64,000 bases of DNA from Iris pallida (taxonomy: Eukaryota; Streptophyta; Magnoliopsida; Asparagales; Iridaceae). How positions within the stretch are numbered: the first letter of the stretch is position 1; every line of letters starts with the position of its first letter. Location of the stretch: assembly GCA_029216955.1 (NCBI GenBank), contig JANAVB010015600.1:38534134-38598133 (forward strand). The letters run 5' to 3'. The notes below the pieces were generated by a model that made no database searches, was not told the origin of the DNA, and saw only the letters and a list, made by a program, of their open reading frames with translations. The position numbers and the translations under genes are program-made. Shown here piece after piece: positions 11,431-23,397 of the stretch.

Positions 11431-12495
11431 GTTATTCTGGTATTGATTTCAATTAACCTTTATCATATTGAATACATCACAACTAAACTTTCATAACCAA
11501 CCATCACTTTAAAATTTCCAATTCTCAAATCGACCTCGAGATAAACTCTTAGCCTATTACACTCAATCCAAAACTTAAGCTCAAGATTTTTAAATAATTT
11601 CATTAATCGTAAATCATGTGACTCAATAAAAAAAATTTTACCATAATTTTTGATTTCCAATATCGAAACCTTAAACTCAAAAACTAAATAAATTTATAAA
11701 TCATAAATCATAGGGCACAATTTGAAATTTAAAATTTTCCTTCAAAGTCGGTTTTCATATTTTCTAAAATATTTTAAACCAAAATTTTACTATCATCTCT
11801 TCAAACTCAAAATCTAATAAACTTATAAATCGTACATCGTACGACTCAGTTCAAAACCTTAAGCTATCTTTTTTTTTTCAACTAAACTTCCACCTTCTCT
11901 AGTCGTCTACAAAATCATAACTTATAATTTAAAACTCTTTAATAAACCTCGAGATAAACTTTAGCATATTACAATCCAAACTTAAACTTAATCGTAAATC
12001 ATGCATCACAATTTAAAACTTTAAGATATTTCTCAAATTGATTTCATATCCCAATAAATCATAACTATTTAACAATCTCAAAAATCATAAATCAAAATTT
12101 CTTTTCTCAATCCTTTATAGAATCTATCAATCCTCTAGTAGTATCAAAAATGAAATTTATCTCCATCTCTACTACCCAACTTTGAATTAACTAATCCTTA
12201 AGTTTACTAATGCCTTTATGACTCAATTAAGACCTCAATGTATACTAACTGTTAACGTACACCATGTGTTTGACCTATGAGCATATACTAGTGTAGTCAT
12301 CATTCTAGTTGTCACTAAGCACGAAAAATAAGAATTTACGGTAGAAGGAGTTCAAGCAGGATGCAAATCAAAGATGGTAACAAGAGTTCGAAACTTGAAG
12401 CAAGGAAGGAGGTCAAGCTTGTGGATGAGATCCTAAACTCTAATCCTATGTGCTGGTTCACATCGGTACTGTCATGTAACTGAAGTGATAACTAA
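11431..12495. repeat. AT-rich degenerate repeat region
   Basis: No gene. Diverged internal repeats are visible: CCTCGAGATAAACTCTTAGC at about 11535 and CCTCGAGATAAACTTTAGCA at about 11947, and several TAAATCGTAAATCAT-like stretches (about 11603, 11690, 11835, 11990). It could be decayed internal sequence of the gypsy element whose leader lies at 12496, or an old satellite-like repeat. Confidence 0.4.
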
Positions 12496-13200
12496 ACCTG
12501 CATGGGCCACCACAAAAACATGCAACGCCCCAGTCCCAAAATACAAGGTCTAAGTACGTAAGCATGCTAGCTGACATACGTAGTATACGGAAACATCGTA
12601 TGTATACATAAGCTGTGAAATATAGAAAGACATGAAACTAATCTCATCCACAAATAAATATATCATAAAAATCAACTTATAAATGTTATTTATACAAACA
12701 TTAGACGGAGACAAATCCACTTCCAACTAAAGAGAGAGAAATACATGGCAACGATGGCAGAGTCGAGAGAAGCAAAAGACGATCCAAGAGCTAGCATCGC
12801 GAAGGTAGATTGTAAACTATGGCCTTGGCTAGAGCACCTGCAAAAATCACAAAACACACCTGGAGAAATCACCAGGTCCTGAGAGGGAAGTAACAAGATA
12901 CAGGAAGAACATGCCATGTATAACTGCAAAAGTAAACACTATAAAACTATAACACAACTGGGTCCCTAACCGTCTAAGTGATATGCACATTGAGGACAAC
13001 ATTCTATGCAGGGGCTGTAGAATCAGCAGAGTAAATATAGAGTGGCAGAAAATAGCGCTCATCCGAGCCACTATCGGCCATGGGCAGTAAGTAGCGCTCA
13101 TCTGAGTCGCTATCGGCCCCGGGCAGTAAGTAGCGCTCATCCGAGTTGCTATCGGCCCCAAATGTGTGTAAAAGTAAATGCAGCCCCTACGCTAATCGAC
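12496..13200 (-). mobile_element. Ty3/gypsy remnant: leader plus start of an LTR (right end not found)
   Basis: At 12496-12525 the sequence AAACCTGCATGGGCCACCAC, followed by a run of A, matches the sequence just inside the 5' LTR of gypsy D (42183-42210). Directly after it begins TGCAACGCCCCAG, a plausible LTR edge. By analogy with gypsy D this is the leader and 5' LTR of a related minus-strand element. The far LTR boundary and any gag-pol are not recognisable. Confidence 0.45.
13053..13160. repeat. 39-bp tandem repeat, nearly three copies
   Basis: Units begin TAGCGCTCATCCGAG and contain CTATCGGCCCC; starts are at 13053, 13092 and 13131. The spacing is exactly 39 bp. They lie in the presumed gypsy LTR. 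Confidence 0.9.
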
Positions 13201-14296
13201 GTCCTATCCCCCCAATGATACTCTACATGCATCGTAACCACGACACACCAACACGTGTCACTTCCATAATACTGTTTTATACCTAATAACTGTCAAAGCC
13301 TTCTAACATGCATCTATTGACAGTTATTCCAACACATGCGCACGGGGGATCAACCAACACGCAAGTGACCTCTATATGTACTCTCAACTCACACACATCT
13401 CGTGATACAATCGTGACAAGTTAATGAGATGCATTACATTGACGGTAGTCTCTTAACTCTAGGCCCATATATAAGAGGGAAAATAAATAACTAAAATAAA
13501 AGTACATAAATTATACAATAACTGAATAATAAGATGCAACTAAATATAAACAGTAAAGATGGCAAGATATCTTGCCTAATTGGGCCTCCTAGTGTGGAGC
13601 GATGATCTGACAAGTCCCGATTTGTCCATAGCCATGGTCGATGTGAAGGGGTACAAATTTTTGCGAGAAATAGGAAAGCATAATTAGTCATGATAAAGGA
13701 CAATCTAAACTTGGGGAATTTGATTAGGGAGAAAGAATTTCTAAATCAGAAAAATACATATATTGCAATATATTTATAACTATTTAAACTTATTTATAAA
13801 CATTATATAAATTTGTTTAAGATAAAAGCCAAAAATAATATGTAACCTTAATACAAGAAGCCCATGTAAAATCCTCCCTAAAACTTTAATATTTACAGCC
13901 CGAAATACAATTCAATATATTATTTAGAAAAACTATTTACTAATATTTAGTTATTCCAAAAAAAATATTACTCTTATTTAATATTGATATAGAAACATAT
14001 ATTTAAAATCATTGAAATAAATAAATAGGAACTTATTAGAAAATATTTATAGACATTTTTAGAAATTTATTTATAACCTTTTGAAAACTACTCATAATAT
14101 TAAAATATATAACTAATCTAGAAAATATTATTCATACCCAAAAACTATAATTTATCTACCAAAACACCTTAAAGGTAAATATTTAGAGAAATTAAATCAG
14201 AGCAAACTTTAAATTTTTATCAAACCTTAGTTTTTAGATCAAAAACCATATAATTGTTATAATTCTATATTTAGAATATAATTAAAATATCAATAT

Positions 14297-14351
<55 letters not shown>

Positions 14352-14660
14352 CTTTTTATCCATCAGAATAATAATAATGAATCAACAAAATAATATTATT
14401 AAGAATAGTATAGTAACAGTAAATAAAACTATAGTATTTTAGTATATACATACATGTATATTATACATATGTTTATATTTAGCTATACATATGTATATAT
14501 GGGCAAAAACCAAAATAAATAAAAATAAAAATCAAAGCCCGGCCCAGTCCCCAAAATAATATAACATATATTAAGTAACCCTTCATTGGTTCAGCTCAGA
14601 CCCAATAAATGTGGCCCATTAATATACTATTGTCTTCAGCAAAATAAGAAAGTTTAGAAA
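13161..14660. other. AT-rich region without recognisable gene
   Basis: Strongly AT-rich, especially 13740-14280 and 14350-14500. No coding pattern was seen. It contains the CT microsatellite listed separately. Confidence 0.5.
14300..14348. repeat. (CT)n microsatellite
   Basis: A pure CT dinucleotide run of about 24 units. Confidence 0.97.
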
Positions 14661-15790
14661 GGGGGACAGAGAAACATTCATTGGAAGCAGAGGAAGTAAA
14701 AAAAGACATTTCTCGGAGAGATGAAAAGGAAGAAGCGGAAGAAGAAGAAGAGGATGAGGACTGTGAGAGTGAGTGGGAGAAGAAGAGGGCGAGGAAGAAG
14801 GAAACTCACCGGTGGGAAGTCGGCGCCGCGGCGGCAAAGCTACGGGGTGGTGCTCCGGTACAGTGGGGGGTCGTACGGTTGGCGATCTCGATGGTCGTGG
14901 CACCGTGGTGACGAGCTCACTAGGCTCGTCAAGGCTGGTGATGGCGGTCGTGACCTAATGTCGCCGGGCTGGGGGGTTGGTACAGCCAATGTGCTAGTCG
15001 CACGGCTCTCGAAGGAGCAGATAGGCAGGCTACGCGCCGACGCCGTCAGCTAAGGTCGTCGGCACTGCGCGGAGGGACGAACACGCGCGGGATGCGCTCA
15101 TGGCTGTCGGAGGAAGGCTAGGTTTTGGAGGCTCGACACAGCGGAGGTGAGTTTGGTGGTGGTTGTTGTTGTTGTTGTTGTGTTTTCTCCTTTCTTGGTG
15201 ATGGTGACTGTGGGTTTTTAGGGCAGTGTCGTTGTGGCGTTGGAGGTACTACGGTGGTTCGGGGTGGCTCCGGAGGGAACAGGCAGAGGGTGGTGGTGAT
15301 GGATGATGACAATAATGATTGTGGCAGCGGTGGTTTGTTTGGGACAATACTAGGGTTCGTCGAAAGTGGCCGTGGTTGGCCGAGACGAGGGAGCAGGAAG
15401 GTGACGCCGAGTGGAGGCACGGGTGCTCGGGGTCGGGGCTATGGAGGGTGGTGGCGGACATGGTGGTGGAGAAGGAGATGGCGGGGAGGAGGTGTGGTCG
15501 GGGTTGCCTGACTTGCTGGTGGTTGTTCTGGCGACAACTAGGATTAGGATAAGATTTGTGTCGAGTCGGGATTCTAATCGCATCCTTGTATTTGGGTACA
15601 AAGAGGATGGGTCGACTGTGTCCGGTGTGTCGGACACGACGTGGATAACTGTGTAAAAATAATAGAATAAGGATGGGTGGACACAGACACGATGTACAGA
15701 CACAACTATGGTGTGCACGGACACGATTGCACATACATATTTGTTGGTGGAGAAAATTTTGGAGAAAAATTTGTATGGAGAAAATAATTT
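14661..15790. other. Purine- and G-rich stretch, no gene called
   Basis: Plus-strand A/G-rich sequence (GAAGAAGAAG types near 14720-14800) passes into G-rich, GGTGGTGG-type sequence (15140-15520). ORFs on both strands are low-complexity. On the minus strand it is pyrimidine-rich, as in the 5' leader of many plant gypsy LTRs, so it may be part of the LTR that begins at 12531. GGACACGA-type repeats occur at 15600-15730. Confidence 0.35.
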
Positions 15791-16455
15791 CAAGCTGTCC
15801 TATAAATAGGGTAAAAAATCTTGGTTAGATAAGGATTACGATTATTTAAACCCCCACTAGATAATATCACTTTTAAATTAAACAATTTTAAAACAAATTC
15901 AACCATTCCAATCTAAATTAAAACTAGATAATATTTATCTTTATTTCAAACTATTTAAATCAAAATCAAAAAAATCAAATCCCACTTTAAATCACCATGT
16001 CCATTAAATATTTAAATCAAACATATTCCATATTATCTTTTATAAATAATAAATATATATTAATAATTAATTTCGAAAATTACTATAAATATTTAGATAT
16101 TTGAAATATCTTTTTGAAAATAAAATAATTATAATTAGTTTTCAAAAATTAAAGTATACATGAACTTAATTTCATGTGCTTCGCATGCGATAGAACAAAT
16201 AAAATAGCTTCTTATAATAAATAAAATAAGGTTTTGACAATCACGACACATTTTATAACTTTAAGAAAAATATTTACTTTATACTATTTTGAAAAATATA
16301 CTCATTTTCTCTACGAAGAAAATCTTAAAAAAAACTTTTTATAATAAGAATATATCTCTCTTATATACGTATTCGCATTCGATGTACAAATACAAAATTA
16401 AAGACCAATACCAATTTTTTTTTTAAACTCATAGTAAAAATTAAGGAGGTTTACA
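15791..16455 (-). repeat. Probable 3' LTR of Sirevirus B (left edge unresolved)
   Basis: The right edge (16455) directly follows the polypurine tract region of Sirevirus B read on the minus strand; the LTR would begin TGTAAACCTCC. The left edge is not found. A CTATAAATA box at about 15802 points along the plus strand and may belong to something else. Confidence 0.4.
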
Positions 16456-16545
16456 AATCTCCTCTGTTTTGATAATTGACAAACTTGAGTCTATACCCCC
16501 GTTTTATGTTTTGGTATTGTTCTTCTCCCCCTTTGACATGTACGC
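16456..16545 (-). promoter_or_regulatory. Sirevirus B polypurine tract cluster next to the 3' LTR
   Basis: Read on the minus strand: AAAGGGGGAGAAGAAC, AACGGGGGTATAGA, then GTCAATTATCAAAACAGAGG and AGATT just before the presumed LTR start TGTAAACC. Multiple polypurine tracts at this place are a known Sirevirus hallmark and prime plus-strand DNA synthesis. Sirevirus A shows the same arrangement at 53650-53757. Confidence 0.8.
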
Positions 16546-16821
16546 AAAATGTGTAGCTCCCATGCAATATGTGAAGCCAACAATCCAACACAGACAAAGA
16601 AATAGATAGAGTGATATCCATACTAAACAAGTTATAACTTGTAGAACCAGCAGCAGTTTAAACTTGAACTCAAATAGCATGAACTAGAATACAACTGAAA
16701 GGAAATATAACTGAAATCCATATGCATAAAGTCATAAATGAAAGAGTGTGGACTACTACAAAGTGCACTAGATCATCATCAGCAAATAAAATCATAAAAG
16801 CTACTAAGCCAGAAGCCCAAA

Positions 16822-17316
16822 TCATATTTGAACATCATTATCGGCTGGAGGAGCAGGCGGCTAAGGATCGAAGTAAGAAGTAGTCGAATCAAAGTATCCG
16901 AAGGTGGTCGAATCATCAAACATTGCTCCGTCGAAGCTAGGATGAAGGATAATCGAAATAGGAGGTTAAGGATGATGTGTCGAACTCCAGTTCAGATCAG
17001 CAATGTCATTCCTCAAGAATTGAGCTTAAGAGGTATGGTGGAACTCAGCATCAACATAACTCTGATAACGTTGTCCCGAGAGGGTGACAAAGTCATGGAA
17101 CTATTGATAGAACTACGGATCAAACCTGGAGCAGCAGGGGTAGGAGCGGGAAGCTAGAGCATCTGGATTAGCATGAACATTAGCAGGAGCAGCACTGGGT
17201 GGAGGTCGAGGTAGAGGATATTTCCTAGCGCTAGTCAGCTCAGAAGATGACCCAGAGATAGAACAGGAATCAAGGTTGATCTCAAACTTTCTAAAAATGA
17301 CTGCTAGATGCATGGG
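16822..17316 (-). pseudogene. Sirevirus B extra 3' ORF, C-terminal part
   Basis: This continues the ORF at 20881-21623 across the gypsy LTR insertion. It starts MHLAVIFRKFEINLD, aligning with YGAFITLILEAKGVDL of the Sirevirus A extra ORF. A Ser/Pro/Ala-rich stretch follows (SISGSSSELTSARKYPLPRP), and the end (FDDSTTFGYFDSTTSYFDP, PPAPPADNDVQI) has the same kind of Asp- and Phe/Tyr-containing tail. Several stops break the reading frame. The ORF is in the position of the envelope-like gene of some Sireviruses, but no transmembrane segment was seen. Confidence 0.65.
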
Positions 17317-17321
17317 GTATA

Positions 17322-20300
17322 TGTCACGACCTGCACCATGTTTAGGGGCACGAGAACGTGGGTATAGTCCAGCCTACGTCGCAGTGTCGACGGTAGAACA
17401 CTGTATAGGTCGTTTATAACATCTAACAACTAACAATATGAATCATAAAACCTGTCATCTCTGTACGGAGGAATAATATGACATCTCAACTGTATAATCT
17501 CAATCATAAGTCTAAAGGAAGATAGAGCATGATATAGAAATAGATAATAAAGGAGATAACTGAATAAAGAAGTAAAGTTATCATAATCCAAGTTTAGATG
17601 TCCTACATAAATAAATACATATCATGAATATAAATAAGTATCAACTCATAATCGGAACAATCTGATACAAACTCAAAACTAAATATTCTAAATTATATCT
17701 AGGGCACCCTCTACTGAGCAGGATCCTCCTCAGACTCCTGCGTGCCACCCTCGTATACCCCCTGTTCATAGTAGGTCGGACAGTCATCTAAATCATCTCT
17801 AAAATTTTGTCAACGTACCCAGTCAGGATGGAACGAGCACATCTTCTCAAGTAGTTCCAAATAATTGACAAGCACTATAAAAATATAATAATAATAATAA
17901 AATACTTGATGATCAGTTATAGATACAATATACAAAGAAGAGACAAGTAAATATCGAGCAGTAGATGTATATAGCGAACATGTGAAATGTGAAAACAGAC
18001 AGATATGTAATAAAGGGAAACATGTCATGCAAGGTATATAATAATCAGTCCAGAATATCAATGTTTAAGACTAGTGATTTGAAATACCAAGTTGACATGT
18101 GAACGGTTAGAGTGTGATATCCGGCATACCAAATACGTCCGTGTGTGGCCGCTATTATTCCAGTAAGACCATGGGATAGAATAGGTATGTTCACATGTCA
18201 CCTAGGTATTTCTTCGCCCGACTAGTACACATGGATCCAGGTTTTTGATACGTATTTCATTAGTCAAGAGTAGATACATTAGTCCAGTAATTTATTATTC
18301 CAGTAAAAGTCAACAGGCATGAAACTATGTATCTCAAGTCAAGGAATCCATACAATACCAATCCGTGATTCCATCGTGTCGAAATAAAGAAAGAACACTA
18401 GTATAACATGCATCATAGGAAATATCAAATAATGAAGACTATCAGAGAATGTAATCGTCTAGCGGTCCAGAGCTGTCAATATGGATCGAGGCTCAAAGTG
18501 GTCTCACAGATCTAGAGATGAGATATACATGTTAATTGGTGTTCTTCGGTGTCAAACATGAGTATCTAATGTGTGATATGCAATTTAGGTCAATTCTAGG
18601 TCAAATTTGACTTAAAGTTGACTTTTGGACAACTGGTAAACCTTGGTCAACCCTAGACTGTATCAAGGTCAATGTAACTATTTCAAGTTATCCTAGTTAG
18701 ATACATTATCCATATATATATATATTTCCTAGATTAGGTATTACCTAATCCTAACATATAGGTTAGGCACTATTATCTATATATATGTAATATATATACA
18801 CACCCTAGATATGTAATCTCATAAACTTAGCTATAGGCAAAAATCCCATACTAGGCTAATAGTTGAACCCTCTACTACATTAGATAACTAGGTAGATTCC
18901 CATTTCATATATGCATATAAGTATATATATATATAATTCCTAACTGTCCTACTAATTTCTCTATATAATATTATCCCTATTCCAAAGGCATATGACACTC
19001 AACTCACTCTTCACACAATACCACTCCTCCCATTCAAACACTAGCCTAATGGCCAAGCCAAAACCCCAAACCTTACTCTAGGCCAAATGGCCCAGCCATC
19101 TGTCCAAAAAGGGGATTATCCCTTGCCATTATGATTGCTAATGCCACTGCTCAACCTTGCTGTTGCTGCTGCTAAATGCAATTGCTGCAACTGCAGTTGG
19201 TACTGCCTCTGGCCTTGCTAATGCTGTAAATTGCATTGCGATGCCAGGCTCTGTAGACTGCTAACTGCTGCTGCAATGCTAATGAGATAAAGCTCAAAGA
19301 CAAAAGCCCATCCTAACATTCTCAAGTTCTCAGATCATGTATTATCATCTTCCTAATTTCTAATCTAAGCATTCAAACAAACACACCCCATCACTCAATA
19401 TAAACACCACTGTAACACATTCAAATACCAATGTTCCCCATACATCACTGGACACAGAGCCTCACATAGCTATTATTGTTCCTAATCTGTCCTTAGGGTC
19501 TAACACTCTAATCCCAAATAACCTCAAATATTCTAACCAAAATTACTAACAGTCCTTCCTAACACATCCCACTTGATAGCCTCATATTCTTATTTACTAT
19601 GATACTATAACCATTCCTCTAATACACGCATCAAACACAAACATGACACCAATAGATAAAATCACTAACCCACATCACATAACCGATGCTATTTCCATGT
19701 CAATGGCCAAGGTTTGCTAAGGAGGGGGGTTCAGTCCCTTGCTGCCTTGAAATGGCCAAAAACATAGCCTGCACATAGCAAGGACAGTAGGCCACAGGGC
19801 CTGTCCTGCTACCAAACAACATGCAATTGTTGTTGCTCGACCCCTCACTCACTCTTAGCCATAAGACAACTGATACATGTATCAATACATGACTGATACA
19901 TTGAGATACTCACTTATCACACATACATGGCACTGGCCAAATGGCCAAAACCTCTGATACATACCAATACTAACCAAGCTAACTCAAATTCCCACAATTC
20001 CTAATACACTCAAGGTTCCTAACCAAAATACTAACATACACTAACTCTCTAACCAAGCTAACTCATATATTCCCCTCCCCCCGAATCTCATCTGAACTAA
20101 CTCAACCTAACTCAAAACCTCACTGGTACAAACATTGTGTCTGATACCAACATCCTAACACTCTAATTGGCACTAGGCTAACTGAATATTAACCCACATA
20201 CTAATGGTCAATACCCAAGGCCAAGCTGATACTCACAATACAATCCAAAATGCTAACTAACTCTCTAACACTTTCACAAAAATAATAATGATACCACTCT

Positions 20301-20880
20301 GATACAATGAGTATCGGACTTCATATTGCCAAAGAGTGGCCGCTCTCTCTCTCTGACGTAGGCTAGATGGCCAAACCTGAGCCACAACTGGCCTACTTGC
20401 CAAATCTTCTCACTTGCCATCTTATTTCCTTCTAACACACTAGGACTACCTCTCCCTCTTTATTTCCTAATTACCTTGTCTTCACTTATAAATTTATGAT
20501 ACTTGTCTAGGCTTAATTGTCTTGCCCCCACTCCCAATCTAACACATGGCCAATGGCCAATTGGTCTACCGCTACACCCCATCCTTCCATACCCACACAC
20601 ACTTACCACTCTAACTCACTCACAAAAGACACCCCCAGGTTCACAGGAACAGATATATTTCCCCTGATTTACTGACTGAACACTTCCTTCCCCTCACTTT
20701 ACCTTACCTTAAGTACTTGTTAAAGACTTATAGGTAAGCTAGGTATTCTCACTAATCACATATACACAGGGAATTCAATCTCCAACTGATCTACGGCCCC
20801 ACTCTCGAATAGGGAGTCCCAAGTCCCTGTTGCTGCTATCTTTCACTACACAAACCACACACTAACCCCTCTCCACTCTG
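17322..20880 (-). mobile_element. Gypsy-family LTR (solo LTR or truncated element) inside the Sirevirus B extra ORF
   Basis: It begins TGTCACGACCTGCACC, matching the LTR edge of gypsy D (33252 and 42212), and the next 80 bp are also alike. Further inside it shares the GGTCAA-rich stretch (about 18590-18660 against 34570-34640). No gag-pol motif is present. Flanking 5-mers GTATA (17317-17321) and ATATA (20881-20885) match at four of five bases, and removing the interval brings the host ORF back into alignment with Sirevirus A. The right end (CCACTCTG) is not a canonical LTR terminus. Confidence 0.6.
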
Positions 20881-21623
20881 ATATAATCATTGGGCTAACA
20901 CGAATACCCTCCGACAGCTGATCATCCAAGCCATAAAGGTCTTAGGGACAGAGAATGTGACTCCGAAGTGAAGGTGGTACAAGGCAGGCATCTCAAAAAA
21001 GGTAATCTCATCAGTACATCTCTTTTTAGGAAGTAAACCAGAATAAACGAAACGATGCAACTCATAGAAGTGTTGATTAAGGTGCTTTACATACAGCCTA
21101 CGACCCCGAAGGATTGGGTTAGGATGACACATTACAGCCTTAAGGGAATCAAGGGTAACATCTGCGAGAAATTAAACTAGGTTTATCTCAACTAATGCTT
21201 CGCCAATGTCCGGCAGATGAAAGTATTCACTAAGGTCAGTTGAGTTAAATTCAATCTCTTTTCTGCCAACACAAGAATAGATACTATCGTCGTCTTTTAT
21301 TTGTATATTACAATAAAACATATGTACAGCACTATCATAAATATTACTAGAAGTTTCAAAGAAATACCTGAGACCTAAGTTTTCAAAAGTGGAGGCGTAC
21401 TCCGAGAAGATAGTGAAGTTGACTGATCGTCCGGGGCATTTTCCCAAAAATGAAAGGCGTCAAACGAAGAGTCCGCTATTTCTATAGACGAAAATAGGGT
21501 CGCGTCATATTTGTCTTTATCGGTAGGGTGAACAGGACTGAACACGTTGGTGGGTTCGTATTCAGAGGTAGAAGATGAAGTCGCAGACTCTCCTTTCCTT
21601 TTCTTGAAAAGTTTAGGAGCCAT
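20881..21623 (-). pseudogene. Sirevirus B extra 3' ORF, N-terminal and central part
   Basis: Starts MAPKLFKKRKGES at 21623 with a Ser/Thr-rich N-terminus, then FENLGLRYFFETSSNIYDSA, VHMFYCNIQI, EFNSTDLSEYFHLPDIGEA (21447-21172) and, after a stop and frame change, KHLNQHFYELHRFVYSGLLP and FSVPKTF (21132-20887). FYELHR and SVPKTF align with FYELHR and SFPKT in the Sirevirus A ORF at 52157-53358. The layout resembles the putative plant transposon protein family found in many plant genomes; that assignment is from memory of the family. A TATA box and leader lie just upstream. The function is not known. Confidence 0.7.
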
Positions 21624-21782
21624 AAAATTTGAAAAGGAGAATGATGAAAATATACCTCAAAAGAATAGCAAAAAGGAATGGAGGTCACCTTCTTAAGCCT
21701 TTTAGATCTAAGATTAAAAAAGAAAGGAGCTTTGAAAAGGTGGTAGAAGAATTTAGGTTGGAGGTTTGTGTGCTCGGATGGA

Positions 21783-21784
21783 GG

Positions 21785-21815
<31 letters not shown>
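21783..21815. repeat. (GAA)n microsatellite
   Basis: A pure GAA run, read as CTT on the minus strand, in the presumed 5' leader of the Sirevirus B extra ORF. Confidence 0.95.
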
Positions 21816-21816
<1 letters not shown>

Positions 21817-21819
21817 GTA

Positions 21820-21925
21820 GAGTTTATAAAGGGGGCTAGGGCCGGCTGTGCTGTTATGGAAAACTGAACTGATATTAACCAAACTCGGCCCGAACTCAGT
21901 CCGAGTTCGGTCCGAGTTCGGCCAC
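21820..21925 (-). promoter_or_regulatory. Candidate internal promoter for the Sirevirus B extra ORF
   Basis: On the minus strand, near-palindromic ACCGAACTCGG units repeat in tandem (21925-21884), then a TATA box in CCCTTTATAAACTC (21834-21821), then a pyrimidine-rich leader with a CTT microsatellite, and the ATG of the extra ORF at 21623. The order of repeats, TATA, CT-rich leader and ATG is that of a plant promoter. Sirevirus A has the same order at 51717-52157. No transcript evidence is available. Confidence 0.5.
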
Positions 21926-22187
21926 TTGTTTTTCCATTTCATTTGATGCATAATGAATAATAAATATATTTAATAACTTTTAATTCTTTAATTTAGTAAT
22001 GTCCACTACTTTAGGCTAGCTGTAGGGGCCGGATCCCAGCTAGCGGTAGTCCGAAGACACTTGGCACCGTGTCGCTTAGACTTTTACGTCATTTTGACAG
22101 AAGGGTCTTTCGGCTTATACACAAAATAACTTCAATTAATAAATCTCAAAATCTCAAGTTGTAAGCATTTATATTAAACATAACGCA

Positions 22188-22598
22188 TTATGAATATGAA
22201 AATTCAAATATGCCTAATTCACATCGCAGATAATTGAAATGGTCTTCAGCCAGCGGTTTTATGAAAATATCTGCTAAAAGATGATCTGTGTCAATAAATT
22301 CTAACCAAATATCCTCGTGTTGTTGGTGATCGCATAAAAATGATGCGTATCTCTATGTGCTTCGTGCGTAAGTGACCAACAGGGTTCTTAGTCAAATTGA
22401 TCATGCTAGTGTTATCACAATATATAGGAATCTTTGTGTAGTACAGATTATAGTCTTCTAGGGTTTGCTTCATCCACAAAATTGTGCAGAACAACGTCCT
22501 GCAGTGATATACTTAGCCTTAGTCGTTGATAGCGCTACAGAATTTTACTTCTTGCTAAACCAGGAGACTAAAGATTTTTCTAGAAAATGACACGTACC
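22188..22598 (-). pseudogene. Sirevirus B pol, C-terminal part of RNase H
   Basis: On the minus strand: SGTCHFLEKSLVSWFSKK, one stop, NSVALSTTKAEYI, then YCDNTSMINLTKNPVGHLRT, KHIEIR and LADIFIKPLAEDHFNYL, ending LGIFEFSYS at 22188. This is the standard end of a copia polyprotein; RNase H degrades RNA in RNA-DNA hybrids during reverse transcription. The preceding part, ending DRKSTS, lies at 58397 onward, with CACTA3 between. Frame changes near 22330 and 22500 also break it. Confidence 0.9.
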
Positions 22599-22601
22599 GC
22601 T

Positions 22602-23100
22602 CACTACTAAAATATTAGTATTTAGCGATGGACCATTCCGTCGCCAAATACGTATATTCTGTCACTAAATACGTTTACCGACAATGTACCGACGGATAAT
22701 TAACGTCGATAAACATTACGTCGCTATAGAATATACGTCGGTAATCCGTCGCTATAGCGACGGCTTATCGACTGACATACCGACGCAAGTATAGCGACGG
22801 ATTAGCAACGAATTGCAAACGTCGACAATCACAGCGACATATTAGCGACGGATTACAGACATATTTTTGTGAGCCAAAATACCAAATTTTCTAGAAGGTC
22901 AGCGACAAAAATTTTTGTCGCTGACTCGTCTGATACGGTTTTAGTATCATACAGAAGCTCAGCGACGGTTATTTCCGTCGCTATGTCGTCGCTGACCTGT
23001 AATTTTTCCAGATTTTCGTCGCTAGTCTGTCGCAGATTAGTCGCTAGCCTACAAAATTTTCAAATTTATGTCGCTAATCCGTTGCTAGTTAGTCGCTAAA
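22602..23100. repeat. Left terminal and subterminal repeats of CACTA3
   Basis: After the CACTA terminus there are many copies of TAGCGACGG, CCGTCGCTA, ACCGACG and GTCGCTA in both orientations, at about 20-30 bp spacing. Confidence 0.9.
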
Positions 23101-23397
23101 CATTTTATTTATACCACATTAAATTGTTCCAGTTTTGCTCAAACCTGTGAATAGAGATGTCATACATAAACTCATTAACCCAATATTTATACCACATTAA
23201 ATATAATCCCAATATATAAAAAATAAATCCAAGCATACATAAACTCATCCAACAGTTGCAATGGTACATATACACTCACGTCCAACAGTCACAATATAGT
23301 CCAACAGTCACAAAATTGTACCTATACACAAATATCGATCAAACCCCTAAAGTTCATACAAACTCATTGTCAAATACATCCAAAGAATAAGCAAAAC
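23101..23397. other. CACTA3 3' region, no gene
   Basis: AT-rich sequence between the subterminal repeats and the stop of the Ptta-type gene, with short local repeats (TATACCACATTAAAT twice; CATAAACTCAT; CCAACAGTCACAA). Probably the 3' untranslated region. Confidence 0.5.

Noticed and set aside
14681..15793. Overlapping ORFs rich in Glu/Lys, Gly or Pro/Ser on both strands
   Set aside because: Low-complexity purine-rich and G-rich DNA opens frames by chance; no domain motif or splice pattern supports a gene.
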